This document shows positions 1 to 12,451 of a stretch of 64,000 nt of DNA, in pieces. The stretch is from Akebia trifoliata (lineage: Eukaryota > Streptophyta > Magnoliopsida > Ranunculales > Lardizabalaceae), in contig JADQWC010000290.1 of assembly GCA_017979445.1 (NCBI GenBank), positions 1 through 64,000 on the forward strand. The letters are read 5' to 3'. Both the position numbers and the translations under genes were made by a program. The notes under the pieces were generated by a model. That model ran no database searches and was not told where the DNA came from. It saw only the letters and a list, made by a program, of their open reading frames with translations. Position 1 is the stretch's first letter; every line of letters begins with the position of its first letter.

Positions 1-154
1 ATTAATGTGGATAGCATCCATTGAACCTTATCCTTTTTTGTTGTTATAACGGTGGGGGCACCGTCATGATCTATAAACGTCTATTAGGTACCATAAATAA
101 GGTTAGAAGGAGCCTTATAAGATTTTGTTACTCAATATTATGTCATCAAAATTG

Positions 155-415
155 GAGGGGTTGGCATAATGGAAATTTCGGACTGATAAGCAGTTAATGC
201 CTATAGGTCGTGAGTTCGATACCCAGTATAATAATTAATTCCTCAGGGGCCACCTGTGAGGGCGCATCCTCACTTGCCTAATTTGTGTGATGTGTGGGTG
301 TTGAACATGTCCCGAAATTAATCCTTGGACAAGACCATGGTCTATGGACTAGGCAAAGTCCAAATATGGGCATGTTCAACTGTCTATAGGGATACCTGAT
401 TATCAAACAAAAAAT
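155..415 (+). mobile_element. tRNA-derived SINE-like element
   Basis: A box-like sequence TTGGCATAATGG lies at 161-172. A B box-like GAGTTCGATACCC follows about 40 bases later (about 212-224). This is the spacing of an internal RNA polymerase III promoter in tRNA-derived plant SINEs. The downstream body to about 415 is not tRNA-like. I could not find a clear poly(A) tail or target duplication, so both ends are approximate. Confidence 0.45.
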
Positions 416-820
416 TATATTATCAAATGACAAGGTGATCAATGCTTGTTATTTTAAAATTTATGAAGTACTAGTAAATAATAGCAATCACACGTTACTT
501 ACAATACTACAAGGTTTTATTTTTGTTTGTTAGCAAGTAAAATAGGGTTTTGAGTTCTAGGTTAGAGAGTGAAGGTAAAGTTTTGATCTCAAATCTGTTA
601 TTTATATTTGTAATTTCGGACTTCTTTTTCATTGGTAGACAAGAGAGATTAGTGCTGAATGCAGCTCACAGACTCTGACTAATATGTCCTATTAATCTGA
701 CTAGACTCGGCCCATAAAATATGGTTTAGGGCCTTGATCTTAAACCCACAAATATATGTACCTATTGTAATATCTTCATCTCATTAAATATAGGCCCGTT
801 AATATATTAAGTGTTATGTA

Positions 821-1055
821 TGGGTTAGGATCCGATCCATTGACTCTTAAGAATAACTCGTGAAAAAAACACATGATCCCAACTCTTTAAATACAAAATC
901 CAATGGTTGAGATTTATGAATATTTTAATAACACAAATCTCAGAGATACTTATCCCCAGGATAATTCTCAACCATTGATTTTTGCATTTAAAAGATTGGG
1001 ATTGTACATTTTTTTTTTCATGAGTCATTCGTAGGAATCAAGGGATCTTGACCCA
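821..1055. mobile_element. MITE with ~75-bp terminal inverted repeats
   Basis: The two halves are inverted copies. The left end (TGGGTTAGGATCC..., then a block ending in CTCGTGAAAAAAACAC) pairs with the right end, whose complement reads TGGGTCAAGATCCC... and CTCATGAAAAAAAA. An inner block near 'CAACCATTGATTTTTGCATTT' is also mirrored. There is no coding capacity. Related end sequences occur at 58021-58105 and inner blocks near 3855-3895 and 56560-56610, so this is a dispersed family. No target duplication is certain. Confidence 0.65.
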
Positions 1056-1120
1056 ATATATGATACAGTCAGACATAATACTATATAATAAAAAATAATT
1101 CAAACATACATCATAAAATG

Positions 1121-1400
1121 GGTGAATTACCATTTCGTGAGCTGAAAATGAGTTATTAACGATTCTGACTAACTGCCCATTTTAATTATCATAACGTAAA
1201 TGATCACGTTATTGTTAAAAGAAAATTTAGAATGATTACAACTTTGACAATTTTAAAGTGATTATTACGCAAGTTTAAAGTGACTATTTCCAATTAGTCA
1301 CTTTAAACCAGCAAAATAGTCACATTAAAAACCTTCTAATTCATTATCGTTCACGTTTTGATAATTAAAATGAACAGTGAGTTGGAATCAGAAATTCATC
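1121..1400. mobile_element. Palindromic MITE, family copy 1
   Basis: The stretch is an imperfect palindrome. The block around 'GTGAGCTGAAAATGAGTTAT' and the block 'CCCATTTTAATTATCA' recur inverted toward 1400, and 'TTTAAAGTGACTATTT' forms the centre. A second copy in the opposite orientation lies at 53785-53995, which supports a mobile unit and not chance symmetry. Confidence 0.5.
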
Positions 1401-2951
1401 AAAAGTTGATCAACTTTTTTTTTTTTGTAAATATCATATCCCTCATCAAATAATAAGTTTGTTCTAACATCTGTGCATTCTAATATCTCCTAATCTATCA
1501 GGAGCTTTGATCATCGCACCATCCACGGCTACGGGATACACCATTCACAACATGCTATCTTGCGCCATCTTCCAAAAGTGAGGAACCCTTTACGCATATC
1601 TTATATCTCAACGTCATTTCTTGAAGATTGCTGCCCTTATCGCCATCTCGTGTATGCATCTCTTCGATAGCTTTGCTATACTGCGCCATCTTAAGAAAAA
1701 AGTTCTTTATAAAAAGAAAATACTTTCACTTGAAATTAAAATGGTAACAAACACCCTTAGCTTTTTCTTTTATTTTTTTTATTTTTAAATGGAAATATAA
1801 AAAATAAATAAATAAAATAAAGCTTGGTTACTTTTTTTTTCAAAAAATGAAGATAAAAAGGAAATAAATAAAAGAGAGCTTACTTAGTAAACTCGATTTG
1901 GATTTTCGGAGAGAGCTCCTTGGAGGGTCATAGAAGCAAAAAGCCCTAAACCCCCATCTCATTACTTCATCTAGGTCTCACTATTTATAGAAATATTCCA
2001 TCTTGAAATAACTAATTTGACCGAAATATCGGGTAAGGACCATTTTATTTTATTTATTTAATAAATCCAACTCACTTGAAATCCTTGACTCCAACTTTAT
2101 TCAACAAAAGAGGGATATTGGATTGGATTTTAACTATTTTTAGGAAAGAAAACAACAAAGAAGCCCTCAGCTTCTATTTTTGGATTGAGAGGACATATTA
2201 GATGACATTAGAGTCAAACTACCTACATCAATAAAAATCTATATTTTATATGACTGAAAATGGATCTTTTACCGGATCGTTGTCAAGCATGATTTAAAAT
2301 AATTTATGCTCTTATTCCTTTGCAAATTGTAGAAGTAATTCTGAGCTTACCCACAACAGCTTGATGTGCAACTCTCATGGTGTCTCCTCGCCCCTCCAGC
2401 TGTCTGTGGTACCTATTAAGAATCCTCTAATGTTCAAGCTAAATATGAATAAAGATAATCTTCTCTAAAGTAAAACGCCCAATTCGTCTAGCAAAAAAAT
2501 GGTTTTTCTTTCATGATCTTTCTCCTTTATATAGGACTTCCTTGTGATAACTAGATTTTAGGGATCTTCTCCTTGATGCCCTCAATCTTTGATCAACTTG
2601 TAGAAATTCCTCATGAAGAAAGTAATTGAATCTATTTAGAAGGAATATAATTGATTCTATCAAAACGCTCCTGGATTCTTGGAATTTATCATTTATCTTG
2701 GCAAGATGAGAGATAAACTTGGATCTACACACACTCAGTCCTGCTTTACCCTTCAGGCTAGGTAGGGGTGGATATTAACTTTGACTTAGTATCTTAACAG
2801 AGCTAACATGTAGACTTACTCAGTTGTTATTGAGCTGCATATCCTATTTACAAACTATTTGCTATGAGTGGTTTCTCATCTAATATACCCCGTCTAATGT
2901 TTGGATGAGGACACGTGTATGATTTAGATCAGTTACAACTTTTACCCTCTA

Positions 2952-3090
2952 CACAGGCGGATTTCCAGTAGGGGCAGTGGGGGCACTTGCCTCCACAAGA
3001 ATTTTCGAAGTCCATAGCGGTGGATAAATAAATCTGCTACTATTACTTACTTACCCCCACATGGGCAAAATCCTCTCCCCCCACCCCACC
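2952..3090. mobile_element. Short relative of the CAGGGGCGGA MITE
   Basis: The left part (AGGCGGATTTCCAG, then GGGGGCACTTGCC) and the right part (GGGCAAAATCCTCTCCCCCC) match the two ends of the better preserved element at 63711-63974. The internal part is shorter, so this looks like a deleted copy. It is followed directly by a C-rich tract and a TA microsatellite. Confidence 0.5.
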
Positions 3091-3100
3091 CCCACAACCA

Positions 3101-3503
3101 CATATATATATATATATATATATGGGTCGGTTCCTGCAACACACATTGCGACACACATATAGACAACGTGTTTGTCTTATATGGGCAAAAATGTTTGGAA
3201 TGGGCTGATTTTTTGTGAGGATGATCTCTGTGATGAGAGAATCATCTTGGCAAAAAATCATCAAATTCCAAAACTTCTAACCCCATCAAAATTGATTTAC
3301 AAAAATTGGACGGTCTATAATTTTTCAACAAAAATTGGACGGTCTAGAAGTTTCATAATGAGCTGATTTTTGGCAAGGATGATCTCCTCACCACAGAGAT
3401 CATCCTCACAAAAAATCAGCCCATTCCAAACATTTTTACCCATATAAGACAAAACGCGTTGTCTATATGTGTGTTGAAATGGTTGTCGTTTGAACCTGAT
3501 CCT
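3101..3503. mobile_element. Foldback MITE beside TA repeat (copy A)
   Basis: A TA dinucleotide tract at 3101-3122 is followed by a near-perfect palindrome. The left arm runs 'GACAACGTGTTTGTCTTATA' then 'GGGCAAAAATGTTTGGAATG'. The right arm is its complement and ends near 3503 beside another short TA tract. A smaller hairpin (GTGAGGATGATCTC) is nested in each arm. Other copies lie at 38979-39123, 40527-40790, 43982-44350 and 47905-48090. There is no protein coding capacity. Confidence 0.7.
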
Positions 3504-3543
3504 ATATATATATTAAAAACCCTTGATTCAAGAACTATGACTC

Positions 3544-3789
3544 AAAACTAAGACACCTAACCAAGGGGTGGGCTGAATGGTAGTAACTTAGGACCAAGGA
3601 ATCTGTTCTTTCTATGGTCTCAAGTTCAAATCTCACTACCCATAGAAAACCTTGGTGGCCACGCACCGTTCCACGTAGTGGGGTATAGCCTGAGTGCAGG
3701 GTCTAGAGACTAGTCTGGTGCGCGCAAGCTGGCCCGGATATCCTTTTTTATAAAAAAAATAAATAAAAAAAAACTAAGACACCTGACCA
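3544..3789 (+). mobile_element. SINE with 20-bp target duplication
   Basis: The body is 3564-3769. A box-like sequence (GGGCTGAATGGTAGTAACTT) and a B box (GGTCTCAAGTTCAAATCTC, about 3617-3635) form a Pol III promoter, and the 3' end is A-rich. Flanking repeats AAAACTAAGACACCTAACCA (3544-3563) and the same with one A-to-G change (3770-3789) are the target site duplication. This is a clear LINE-mobilised short retroposon. Confidence 0.85.
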
Positions 3790-5132
3790 TGTAAGAATAA
3801 CACCAAAGGTTGGGATTTTATGTATATCCCAATAATACATATCTTTATGATATATACTCTTGAGGAAAGTTTTCAACCATTGGATTTTGTGTTAACATGG
3901 TCAAAAAGATCGGGAGAGGAAAGCATAGCTGCCATGTAGGAAGAAACATCATGTAACAGTGATTTTGGGATTTGTAGTGGAATCACTCCCTTGGAGCCAA
4001 GGACGTGGTCCACAATTGCACCATTAACCCCATCAACAAATCTCTCATGTTCTTTTTCATTACTTTTGTATTCTGTGCGATTCATGAGTGAAATCTTCTT
4101 CAGAATTGGGATCTCGAGGTGCGTCCAAAACAATTGCACTCAAAAAATAATAACAATGGCAATATAACTGCAACCCTCTTTCTTCGTCAGAAAATGGAAA
4201 GGAAATTATTTTTTTAGTTTTTTCCAAAATTTCATAACATTCTCTTGATAAAGGAGCTAGTTAAATAAATTGTTGAATAAACAAGAACAAGATTGTTAAA
4301 TAAATTTATCATTTCACCATTGAATATGATAATTATGTAAACCTTCAACCTCCAATTCCTTTAACATTCAAATTCCAACAAGATAGGATTTTTGAGGAGG
4401 TTGAAGATTAGAAACCACATTTTTAAACTTCCTCCAATTTTTCGCCAAACTTCTCCAAATTTATCCAAAGCCTACTTACATGTGTATGCTATTTAGACAC
4501 AAATGCCCCATCTAAGGAAAGACTTGATTTGAACAATCTTCAGATTGAAGCCAAGAAGGAATCTCCCATTTTCATTCAGTACCAGGTAGTATCATTACAC
4601 ATGTAAACAGACATGTCAATTATAAGCCAAATCACATAGCAGTAAAATGCCTACTTTTCCATTATTAGGATTAAGTCCATCAAATAAACGTTATGTTGGA
4701 ATCTAGTTTAGCAAATCCAGAGAAAGCAAACAAAGGGTTCATACTAAGCATGCATATTGGGAGACACAATCCCCTCCTCATCCAATAGAAAAATTATACT
4801 CTTTTAAGTCAACATACCTTCAGACTGAGACGACCCCCATATACACATAACAAATTCCCCCTAACATTGCAAGTGTTCAAGGGTCATCAATAAAATAATC
4901 CCCCATCGTGTACGAGTTCGGAGAGTGACACTATCTCAATCTTAATGAATAAAAAACCAATAGTAACCATGCTGTTAATCGATAAAACGAAACTTACTGT
5001 ACAGGGAAGAACTCTACATGGAAGAGGTTTATCTGGCTGCTCAGAATCCCAGAAACAAGAGTTGAACCAACAATCCAAGTTAGTCTTACTTTGCTTGGAG
5101 TAAAATTAAAACCCCATGGCATGATCTGCTTT

Positions 5133-8100
5133 CTAATCATCCAACTCAACAATTTGAGCCCGCCTCTCAGCCGCTCGCTTCCTGACAAAGATGCCCCACC
5201 TCATCGCTGCCTTGAGCTTGAGCCACCCTACAACAGCTTTTCCAGATGAACGTGTCCGGTCCTCATCATAACTGTAGTTTGGTGGTAAGGGAGATGGTAT
5301 GTATGAAGAGAAAGGATACCCATCCTCCGTTGCATTAATGGAACCTTGGACACCCATGCTGAAAAGCCGAAGCATATTCTGCATATCTTCATTCTCAAGT
5401 ATCTCATGACTTCTCATGCGGATCTCTTCCTCCGAGAACATATCATCTACTCCCCTGTTGTCCCGGTGACGAGGCCAGTCATCGTAAGAACTAAAATTTG
5501 AGGTTTGTACAGATGGACCTCCAGTCTGGAATTCTGAGGTGGATGTTTGTGAGGGACCCAGGGCTAGCCCAACCATGTTATCATTTCTAAGGATTTGAGG
5601 TTGGTGGGGGGGAGTGATTAGCTGGTTAGGGGCAAATGAAGAGCCATCAGACTGTATATGGGCATTGGAATTTATGTGTTGGGAATGCAACAAATATCTG
5701 GTTGCTGGGTTGTCATCATACCCTGCAGCTGAGAAAAGCAGATATTACTATTTTCTTCTATTTCTAGTCTGTAGGAAGGTAGACATTATTCAACAACATA
5801 TCTAGCTCAAAAAAAATGTTTAGATGACCCCAATTTTGTGGGTTAAGGTTTTGATGATGATCCAAGAGGATATCAAACAGACTGAACAGTCTGGACCAGC
5901 AAGTCAATGGGCTACCTCCAAGCACCTAAACCGCTTATATTGGTCACATGAACAATCAATACAATCGTACTATCTTAAATCCTGACGGATAGAAAAGATT
6001 TGACCGACAACTCACAAAAACAGGTCTTTATCAAATCTACTAAAATCATCCAAATTGTATGATTGCAGGTAAGAGGTGGCCCACCTAACCCAAGTCGCTC
6101 ACACAAGCATTTGCTATCATTGGATGGATAAAAAGGATGCAACATTTATTGCAATAAATAAAAAATCTGATATTGTGAGCTGAATGAGCTACGGATGGCA
6201 AGCGAGCCAGGGCAGTTCAGCTCATTGCAGTCCTAGATGTGCATTTTCAAAGATAATAAACACAAGTGCATGAACTAAATTTGAGTCAAAATTCCATAAG
6301 TGCCCTTCCTATCATCAAAGTTTAGTACCGTTGCTTCCCTAGTGTTGTCCAATCATACCAAAGAAATTAGACATTCTAACAAATGCTTACCTCCAACAAC
6401 CAAGCTTGAATCCATTGTAGGCTGCTCTGGGGGAGCTAGAACAGGAAGGCGTGGGAGAGACACTTGCTGATCAAACGAGGGAGCATAATCTTGTGCACTA
6501 ATCATAAGTTCTGATCGAGAAGCACTCGGCCGTTTAATTTGCTTGAAACCCATAAGTGCCTTGCCATCATACTCTATAACATTCCTCCAATTTTCATATG
6601 CATTCTTTACCAAGCTATCCACATAGATCTGCAACAAACCAAAGCATTACTAAGCTTCCCCTAGGTTGTTTATTAATACTTGGGAAGACACTCTAAAGGA
6701 GTTTCTACCCATGCTCAAAATAATGTGAGATAAATAGATTTATCAATTGAATATATGGGTTTAAAGATATTATGTCCATTACTGCACCCAATCCAAACTG
6801 ATGGATTAAAAACAGGGCCGTTGCCTTGCAGATTGGACTAAGTTAGGGACAATTGGCTGCATCCAAAGTTTAGGAATCAAGAAATACCAAACACCCTTTT
6901 TTTTTCGTTTTTTCATTCTGTTTCGAGTTAAATAAAAGAGTCGTGATTTTCTGACGCCCCCTCTCACATATGCTCCCTGACATGGAATGGGCTAGAACCA
7001 CGGATCTTTTTCATCGGGATACACAACTATTCATCCCCATAAATATGTGCAGTTGTGTGTCCCGAGGAAAAACTATGATTCTATCCCATGCCATGTCTGG
7101 GAGCATGTCAGAGGGGGGCAACAGAAAATCATTATTCTAAATAAAATGACATACAGAACCTTGCACAAGATATAGAACTGCAAGATAACATAATAAAATA
7201 TAAATGATACCGACCTTCTGACTGTCAGAAAGAGAATCAGCAGGATAATACTGTCCACCTGCAATTAGACCACTCAACTCATAGATATTGTTAAAAACAA
7301 CACCAACATTCCTATTGTCATCGGGATGGTAAACATAAAGCTTTCCACTCAAGACGCAAGTCTTTGCGTGCTCCACGAGGACTTCCCACATCTTATTTGA
7401 CATGCCACTGCCAAGGATCTACAACCATCGAAAGAAAAATCAGAGTGGCACTAGCATTACAAATGCGATCTATCATTTGAATAAGTAAATCCCACATTCT
7501 TACAGTCCGTAATTTTTGTGAATCTCTAACTACAAGCCGGAGAAAATCTTCAACAGTGTGTATCCCGGCCACATTTAACCTTTTGTGAAAGGACCCATCC
7601 TTACCGATCTTCTCCAATCTCCATACCTCGTCATATAATGCAGGTGGGTAATGTTTCTTGTATACTGCAAAGAACAAGTGAAAAATGTAAGATTCAATCA
7701 AAATTTGGACACAACAGAAGAAATCAAACATTGACACAGAAAAGTGTGACCTACGTTCTCCTCTGTGATCCTTCACAGTGAAGGCATCGGTTTTTGCCTC
7801 CCGAATACGAATGCCTTCACAGTAGCCTGAAGCAACTTTTAGCCCAAGCCTGAACTTCCTGCTTCGTATCCAGCTTGAGTTGTCAGTAAATGTGAGCTCC
7901 CCTAAAGTCCCCACACCTTCCTTGAGTGTAACTTGCAAATCACCGGTCAGAAGTGGTCTCTTTCCTTCACGCTCTTTGACAACATGGCTTTCAAAGTCCT
8001 CTTGGGTCCAGCCTTCATCATCTTCATTGTTGAAGTCACCTTCAAGCACAATAACATCCAGTTTCACAGAGGACTCTGGTCCTGACGTTATGACATGACC

Positions 8101-11100
8101 TGTGTTTGCATCAAGCACAACAACGTGGATTGCGGCACCCTGCTCCCCTTCTACTTTCCCTCCAGTAAAGAGGGGAAGGGACAACCTAGACTTGAAGTGC
8201 AGCTGCAAGTTTCTTCCATCAGGCCCTTCAATCCTTTTCGGGGAAGACCTGCTACTAGCATGAGTTGGTAGAAACCATTTGAGCGTGGGATGCAGAACCA
8301 GAATTTTATAGGATTTAAGCAAGGAAACCAGCAAGAGTAGGAAAGACAAGGGCAAGGCAATAAAGCTAAAGATCGATGAAGACGAATTCATGTTTTGTTG
8401 GGAGGAACTCATTCCAATAAGTTGGCTAATCATTTTCTATTTTATTCTTTTTAGCTGCATGCTCAAGGGTTTTAGTGAATTTGTGTATTGTTGGGAGAAC
8501 CTGTCCTTGTCCTATCATTATTTAACTCAATTTATCACATTTAAAAAATGATCAACAACCTGGTTAGGAGATGATTATCCCAAGGCAAACAAGCTATCTC
8601 CTATTCAAAATCATGCAAGAAAAAAAAATCTCTTCACCAGATGCATGTGATCAAAGCAGACTATTTTTTGTTATATTTCATGTATATAATGCTGTCTGCT
8701 TTATAGGCTATCAGACACATTGTTAAAAAATATGGAATGCAGCGGCATTTCCTTTTTCTTTCAGAGAGAATACTAAATGGAAACAATACATTAATGAATG
8801 TAGTAATTTTCAGAAACTGATTTATGGTATTTAATTGGTGAATGATTGCTGAATTAAAGTCAATTACAAAAAAGGACCGGAAAAAACCAATTTTCTCATT
8901 GGAGTTGCCCACGGTTGCAGAATCAAGGTTTTTGTAATTGTTTGTGCATATCCACTACTTAAGAAGGGCTGTAATTGTTTGTCCAATGTTTGCTTGTGAC
9001 ATCTTAAAGGTACTCAACAATATATTGCTGCTGCATTTGAGGTTGCTTGAGCGCTAAACAAAGAGGCTGTTATAAAAAGAAATTTAACAAGCCTAATTCT
9101 CATGGAAAACCTGATCCTGGGTTTGGTTGCATGAAGCACAGCTCAGGTGTGGGAGCAGTGAACCGATTGTTCCAAACCCCATTAGATGTGTTATTTAGGA
9201 AGCAGAAGCAAGCATGGGGACTGGAGAGATTTCAAAGAGGGTGAGGGAACACGAGCAGCACTTAGGATAGAAGGTTCCTGAAATTAATATCCTGAGTATG
9301 GTCGACGAATATTTGATTGTAATCTCTGCTAATAATGACAATCACTCAGCTAGAAACAAAATCCCGTGAAAAGATTTCCTTCAGAATAGAATATTATTAA
9401 AAGCAAATGTCATAATATATGTTTCATAAAATGTGCTACTACACTCTTTGTAAGAGGCAAGTGAGAAAAAAACTTGGAATCTATTGGTGATGTTTGTCTT
9501 CTGAAAGTGACATGGCAGTCACATACCTTCCAATAACCTTAGCAGGGCCTAACTTTGCAAGAGCTCGCTCAACTTCTTCACTAACCTGTTGTGCATTCAA
9601 TGAAAACAAAAATTAAATAGGAAATACACTAAGCACAAATTCATTGCACCAACTAGACAACTAAATGAAAGAAAACTTTTTTTAATAAATATCAAATCAG
9701 AAGAGCAATAAGTCAAGTGAAAAAGTAGAAGAAAACAACTATACACATAAAAAATAAATAAATAAAAATAGAATAAAGCAAACAAACACCTTCCTTCATC
9801 TCGTCACTACTTACTGATTCTCATATGAAAATGAAGTCCTCAAAAAATAAAAACCTATATTCTTCAAACAAACTTATCCCAAAAAATAAGACAACTAATA
9901 AGGTGATGATTCTGTATCCACCACGCTCTTTCCTTCGTATATATATATATATATATATATATGTTCCTCTACTTCTAGATGCTCCAAAAAATTGCAAGAG
10001 AAAGAAAACTCCACAAAATTCTCTAATGTGATCTAAAAGGAGAAGAAATCCAACTTGGGAAGATAAAGCATTGATTTGGTGAATACCCATACGACACAAA
10101 ACGTATGACCAAATAATTCGAACTAAATTGCGATTAACTAAAATATGATTAACAGATGAGAGATAAATAATGCACAATCAGAATCTTATTAAATGCAGCA
10201 AACCAAATGAAAAAGACCACCTTAGAGGGAACTCAAACCAAGATGAAGGATGTAGGGAAAGAGGTTCGAGAATTTGACTGCGATTGAAAGAAGCGCATGA
10301 CTGGAAAATTACATTGCAGCTCTTTACTCCATGCCCAAACATTCTCATTTGAAGAACAGATTGGGGTATCAAATCTAAGACTGCTGAGACTAGCTAAAGA
10401 ATCAACCTACAAGTCATTAAAATTTCTCCTAAAATCAAGGTCCGAAGATGTCTCACCCTTTGCCGGCACCACGAAATTTTACATCGGTAAATTTTACTCA
10501 CCCAGAATAGCACACAACTCATAAAACTGGGATTTAAGAAGGGACTCGCAAAACTCAAAGAGACACAGGGGCACCAATTCACGGAGCCACCTGATAGAGG
10601 CCACCATATGCAAATTTGAAGGCATAAGCAATCAAAAATGTATTCTTTGTATAGAAAGAGGGAAAATATACATCGAGTTAGAAGCAAAGAAAAGTGACAA
10701 TAAGGAAAAGGAACTGTAAAGTTTCCAAAGATTAGGTGGTCCATTTCTAATGTTACAAAAAGTTCATATCTGTGATTCGAGTAATGCATAATATGTTGAT
10801 TAAACGACAAGATTGTAATTGTATATTATACTTTTTACATAAACATTATAAATAAAGGAGGGATCAAAGTATTCGGTTGGCATCATAGTTACAGTCTGCA
10901 TAGTTCACAAAAACACCTTAATATTACTAAAGGAAATGGTACTTTCCAAAAATGTCACGTAACCATTAAAAAAAAAAAGAAGTAAAGAAAACTTGAATAA
11001 TCACTGTATAAGAGGTGGTTTATCTTACAACTCTGCGAAGAATAGGCTCCAATGATGAGCAAAGTTTTTGAAGACTATCCACCTTGAGAGCCTCCACAAT

Positions 11101-12451
11101 TACACTGCATGGTATATGTCAATAAATATGACTCAAACAGAATAGATAAAGGTCATAACCAATAAAGCATCCAACGAAAAAAGAACATGCCCAAGCCAAC
11201 AGAACCAAAAGCCTTCTTAAGAGGTAACTATAGAGCATGAATACTTTTAAGTCCAAACTCAAGTTTCCTAAAATAAGAATACATGAAAATGAATCGGCAA
11301 AAATAACCCGACTTCAGAAATTTTGTTAAGAACTATATTACAAAAAATTAAGGCCCCATTTGGAACCAATTCTAGACAACAACAACAAAAAAAAAAGAAG
11401 ATTCTGAGCCCAGAATAATCATCATTTTTTTAATAAACAAGCGTGTTAATGGTTAGTAATTAGTGGGTGAAGCAGGATTTGAACCCGGTCATGGTATCAA
11501 CATTCACAGATTTTAACAACTTAGCATGATTGCACCTTCGATTAACATTATTGTCAGCATCAAAGCCTAACAATCCCCAGATTTGGGGTCAGCTAGTTCT
11601 GGGTCCAGAATTGATTCTCCCAAAAACCATTTTCGCAGAAGCCATCTTAAAGAAAAATTACCAAAGTCAAAATTCAGGTCCGCCAAACTCCCTAACAATG
11701 AGTTCTTTCTTCTTCATTTTTATCATAAGCTGCCTTTGCTTATTTATTAGTTTAAAAAGAAATTGCTCTCATTTTGATATAACAAATCCAATTTGACATT
11801 CCTTCTCAGTAGTGTTGGCATTGACCCTCATATCCATGATCTACATGTCCGTCAACACACCTTAATGTTATCACCTATTCAGGCTACTCCAATATTTTCC
11901 CAAATTTGTTCGTAATTTCATATCCGATTTAATATTTTCCTAGTTTTCCCACTTATTTATCTCGGTTAAACTCATCTCTGAACATGTTTAGACCCAACCT
12001 TAAAATTACAAAAAAAAACTACCCATATATTTTTTTTCTCCTTTTTTAATGCCGAAATTAAAGAATTCTTCTAAAAAGTGCATTATCAAAAGAATCATCC
12101 TGATTCAACTAGAGGTATGTTTGCTTGTGATTTGCACGCTTTAGTTTTATAGCCTGTTTGATCTCTATTTTAAACTTTTATAACATAAAAATGGTGATAA
12201 AACAGACCCTTTCCTTCTCTTTTATACAAAAGTTCCTCTTTTAGCGGACAGGTAATCAAACAAAAACGATTAAATTTCGGATAAAACCAAAATAACAAAC
12301 ATGAAACTAAATACACACACAACAAAATTTACCTTGCGAGGGCCGGTCGCTTCCTCTCCGGCTGTCCTTCTTCTCCCTCACTCGGATCCAATCCTCGCTT
12401 CTCCCTTGTCATAGTGTTCGATCTCTCCATAGACCTAGTTTGCCTCTGCAT
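5133..12451 (-). CDS. Calmodulin-binding protein 60 (CBP60B-like)
   Basis: Plant CBP60 proteins are calmodulin-binding DNA-binding regulators of defence and development genes and act in the nucleus. The model has eight exons: 12333-12451, 11029-11104, 9527-9585, 7755-8254, 7504-7664, 7215-7418, 6391-6628 and 5133-5722. Together they give 1947 nt, or 648 residues plus TAG, close to the usual length for the B-type member. All introns are GT-AG and the phases join without a break. The N-terminus has a basic RKRPALA-type segment. The central CBP60 domain (from about residue 90) contains [38 protein letters not shown] and [17 protein letters not shown]. The C-terminus carries a basic amphipathic helix ([15 protein letters not shown]), the site where the A-F type members bind calmodulin. 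The start is the ATG of the first coding exon. A 5' UTR intron is possible but unproven. The paralogue letter is inferred from remembered family patterns. Confidence 0.93.
5823..5862 (+). repeat. LINE 3'-end remnant in a CBP60 intron
   Basis: The sequence 'GACCCCAATTTTGTGGGTTA' followed by AGGTTTTGATGATGAT matches the end of the LINE fragment at 26303-27032, including the terminal GATGAT repeats. It is a very short truncated insertion in the last intron, on the strand opposite to the gene. Confidence 0.55.
8249..8257 (-). other. Triple tandem splice acceptor (CBP60 exon 4)
   Basis: On the minus strand the intron ends with TAGTAGCAG, three AG acceptors spaced three bases apart. Exon 4 can therefore begin at 8254, 8251 or 8248, all in frame. 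The isoforms would differ only by one or two Ser/Ser residues before RSSPKRI. I used 8254 in the gene model because the resulting [10 protein letters not shown] is closest to what I recall of the family. Confidence 0.6.
11425..11545 (-). mobile_element. tRNA-derived SINE-like element in CBP60 intron 1
   Basis: On the minus strand an A box-like CATGCTAAGTTGTTAA is followed about 35 bases later by GACCGGGTTCAAATCCTG, a near-canonical B box, and then an A-rich end (TTATTAAAAAAATG). It is probably a short SINE. Flanking duplications were not resolved. Confidence 0.45.

Larger units (their letters stand above)
1..4700. other. Gene-poor, repeat-rich stretch
   Basis: I see no convincing gene here. 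The open frames are short, and none shows a domain I recognise. The stretch holds SINE-like, MITE and foldback elements listed separately, plus AT-rich filler. Two antisense frames (about 2511-2732 and 3873-4139) have a protein-like composition but no recognisable motif and no partner exons, so they could be remnants of old gene fragments. Confidence 0.5.

Noticed and set aside
1500..1700. Minus-strand frame beginning MAQYSKAIEEMHTRDG
   Set aside because: Only about 44 codons, no similarity recognised, followed by several in-frame stops.
2511..2732. 73-codon minus-strand frame rich in charged residues
   Set aside because: No domain and no partner exons; a chance frame is as likely.
3873..4139. 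88-codon minus-strand frame with protein-like composition
   Set aside because: No motif I recognise, no neighbouring exons in a consistent frame, and it touches MITE-family sequence; kept only as a possible gene-fragment remnant.
7880..8098. Plus-strand frame opposite CBP60 exon 4
   Set aside because: A shadow of the strongly coding minus-strand exon.
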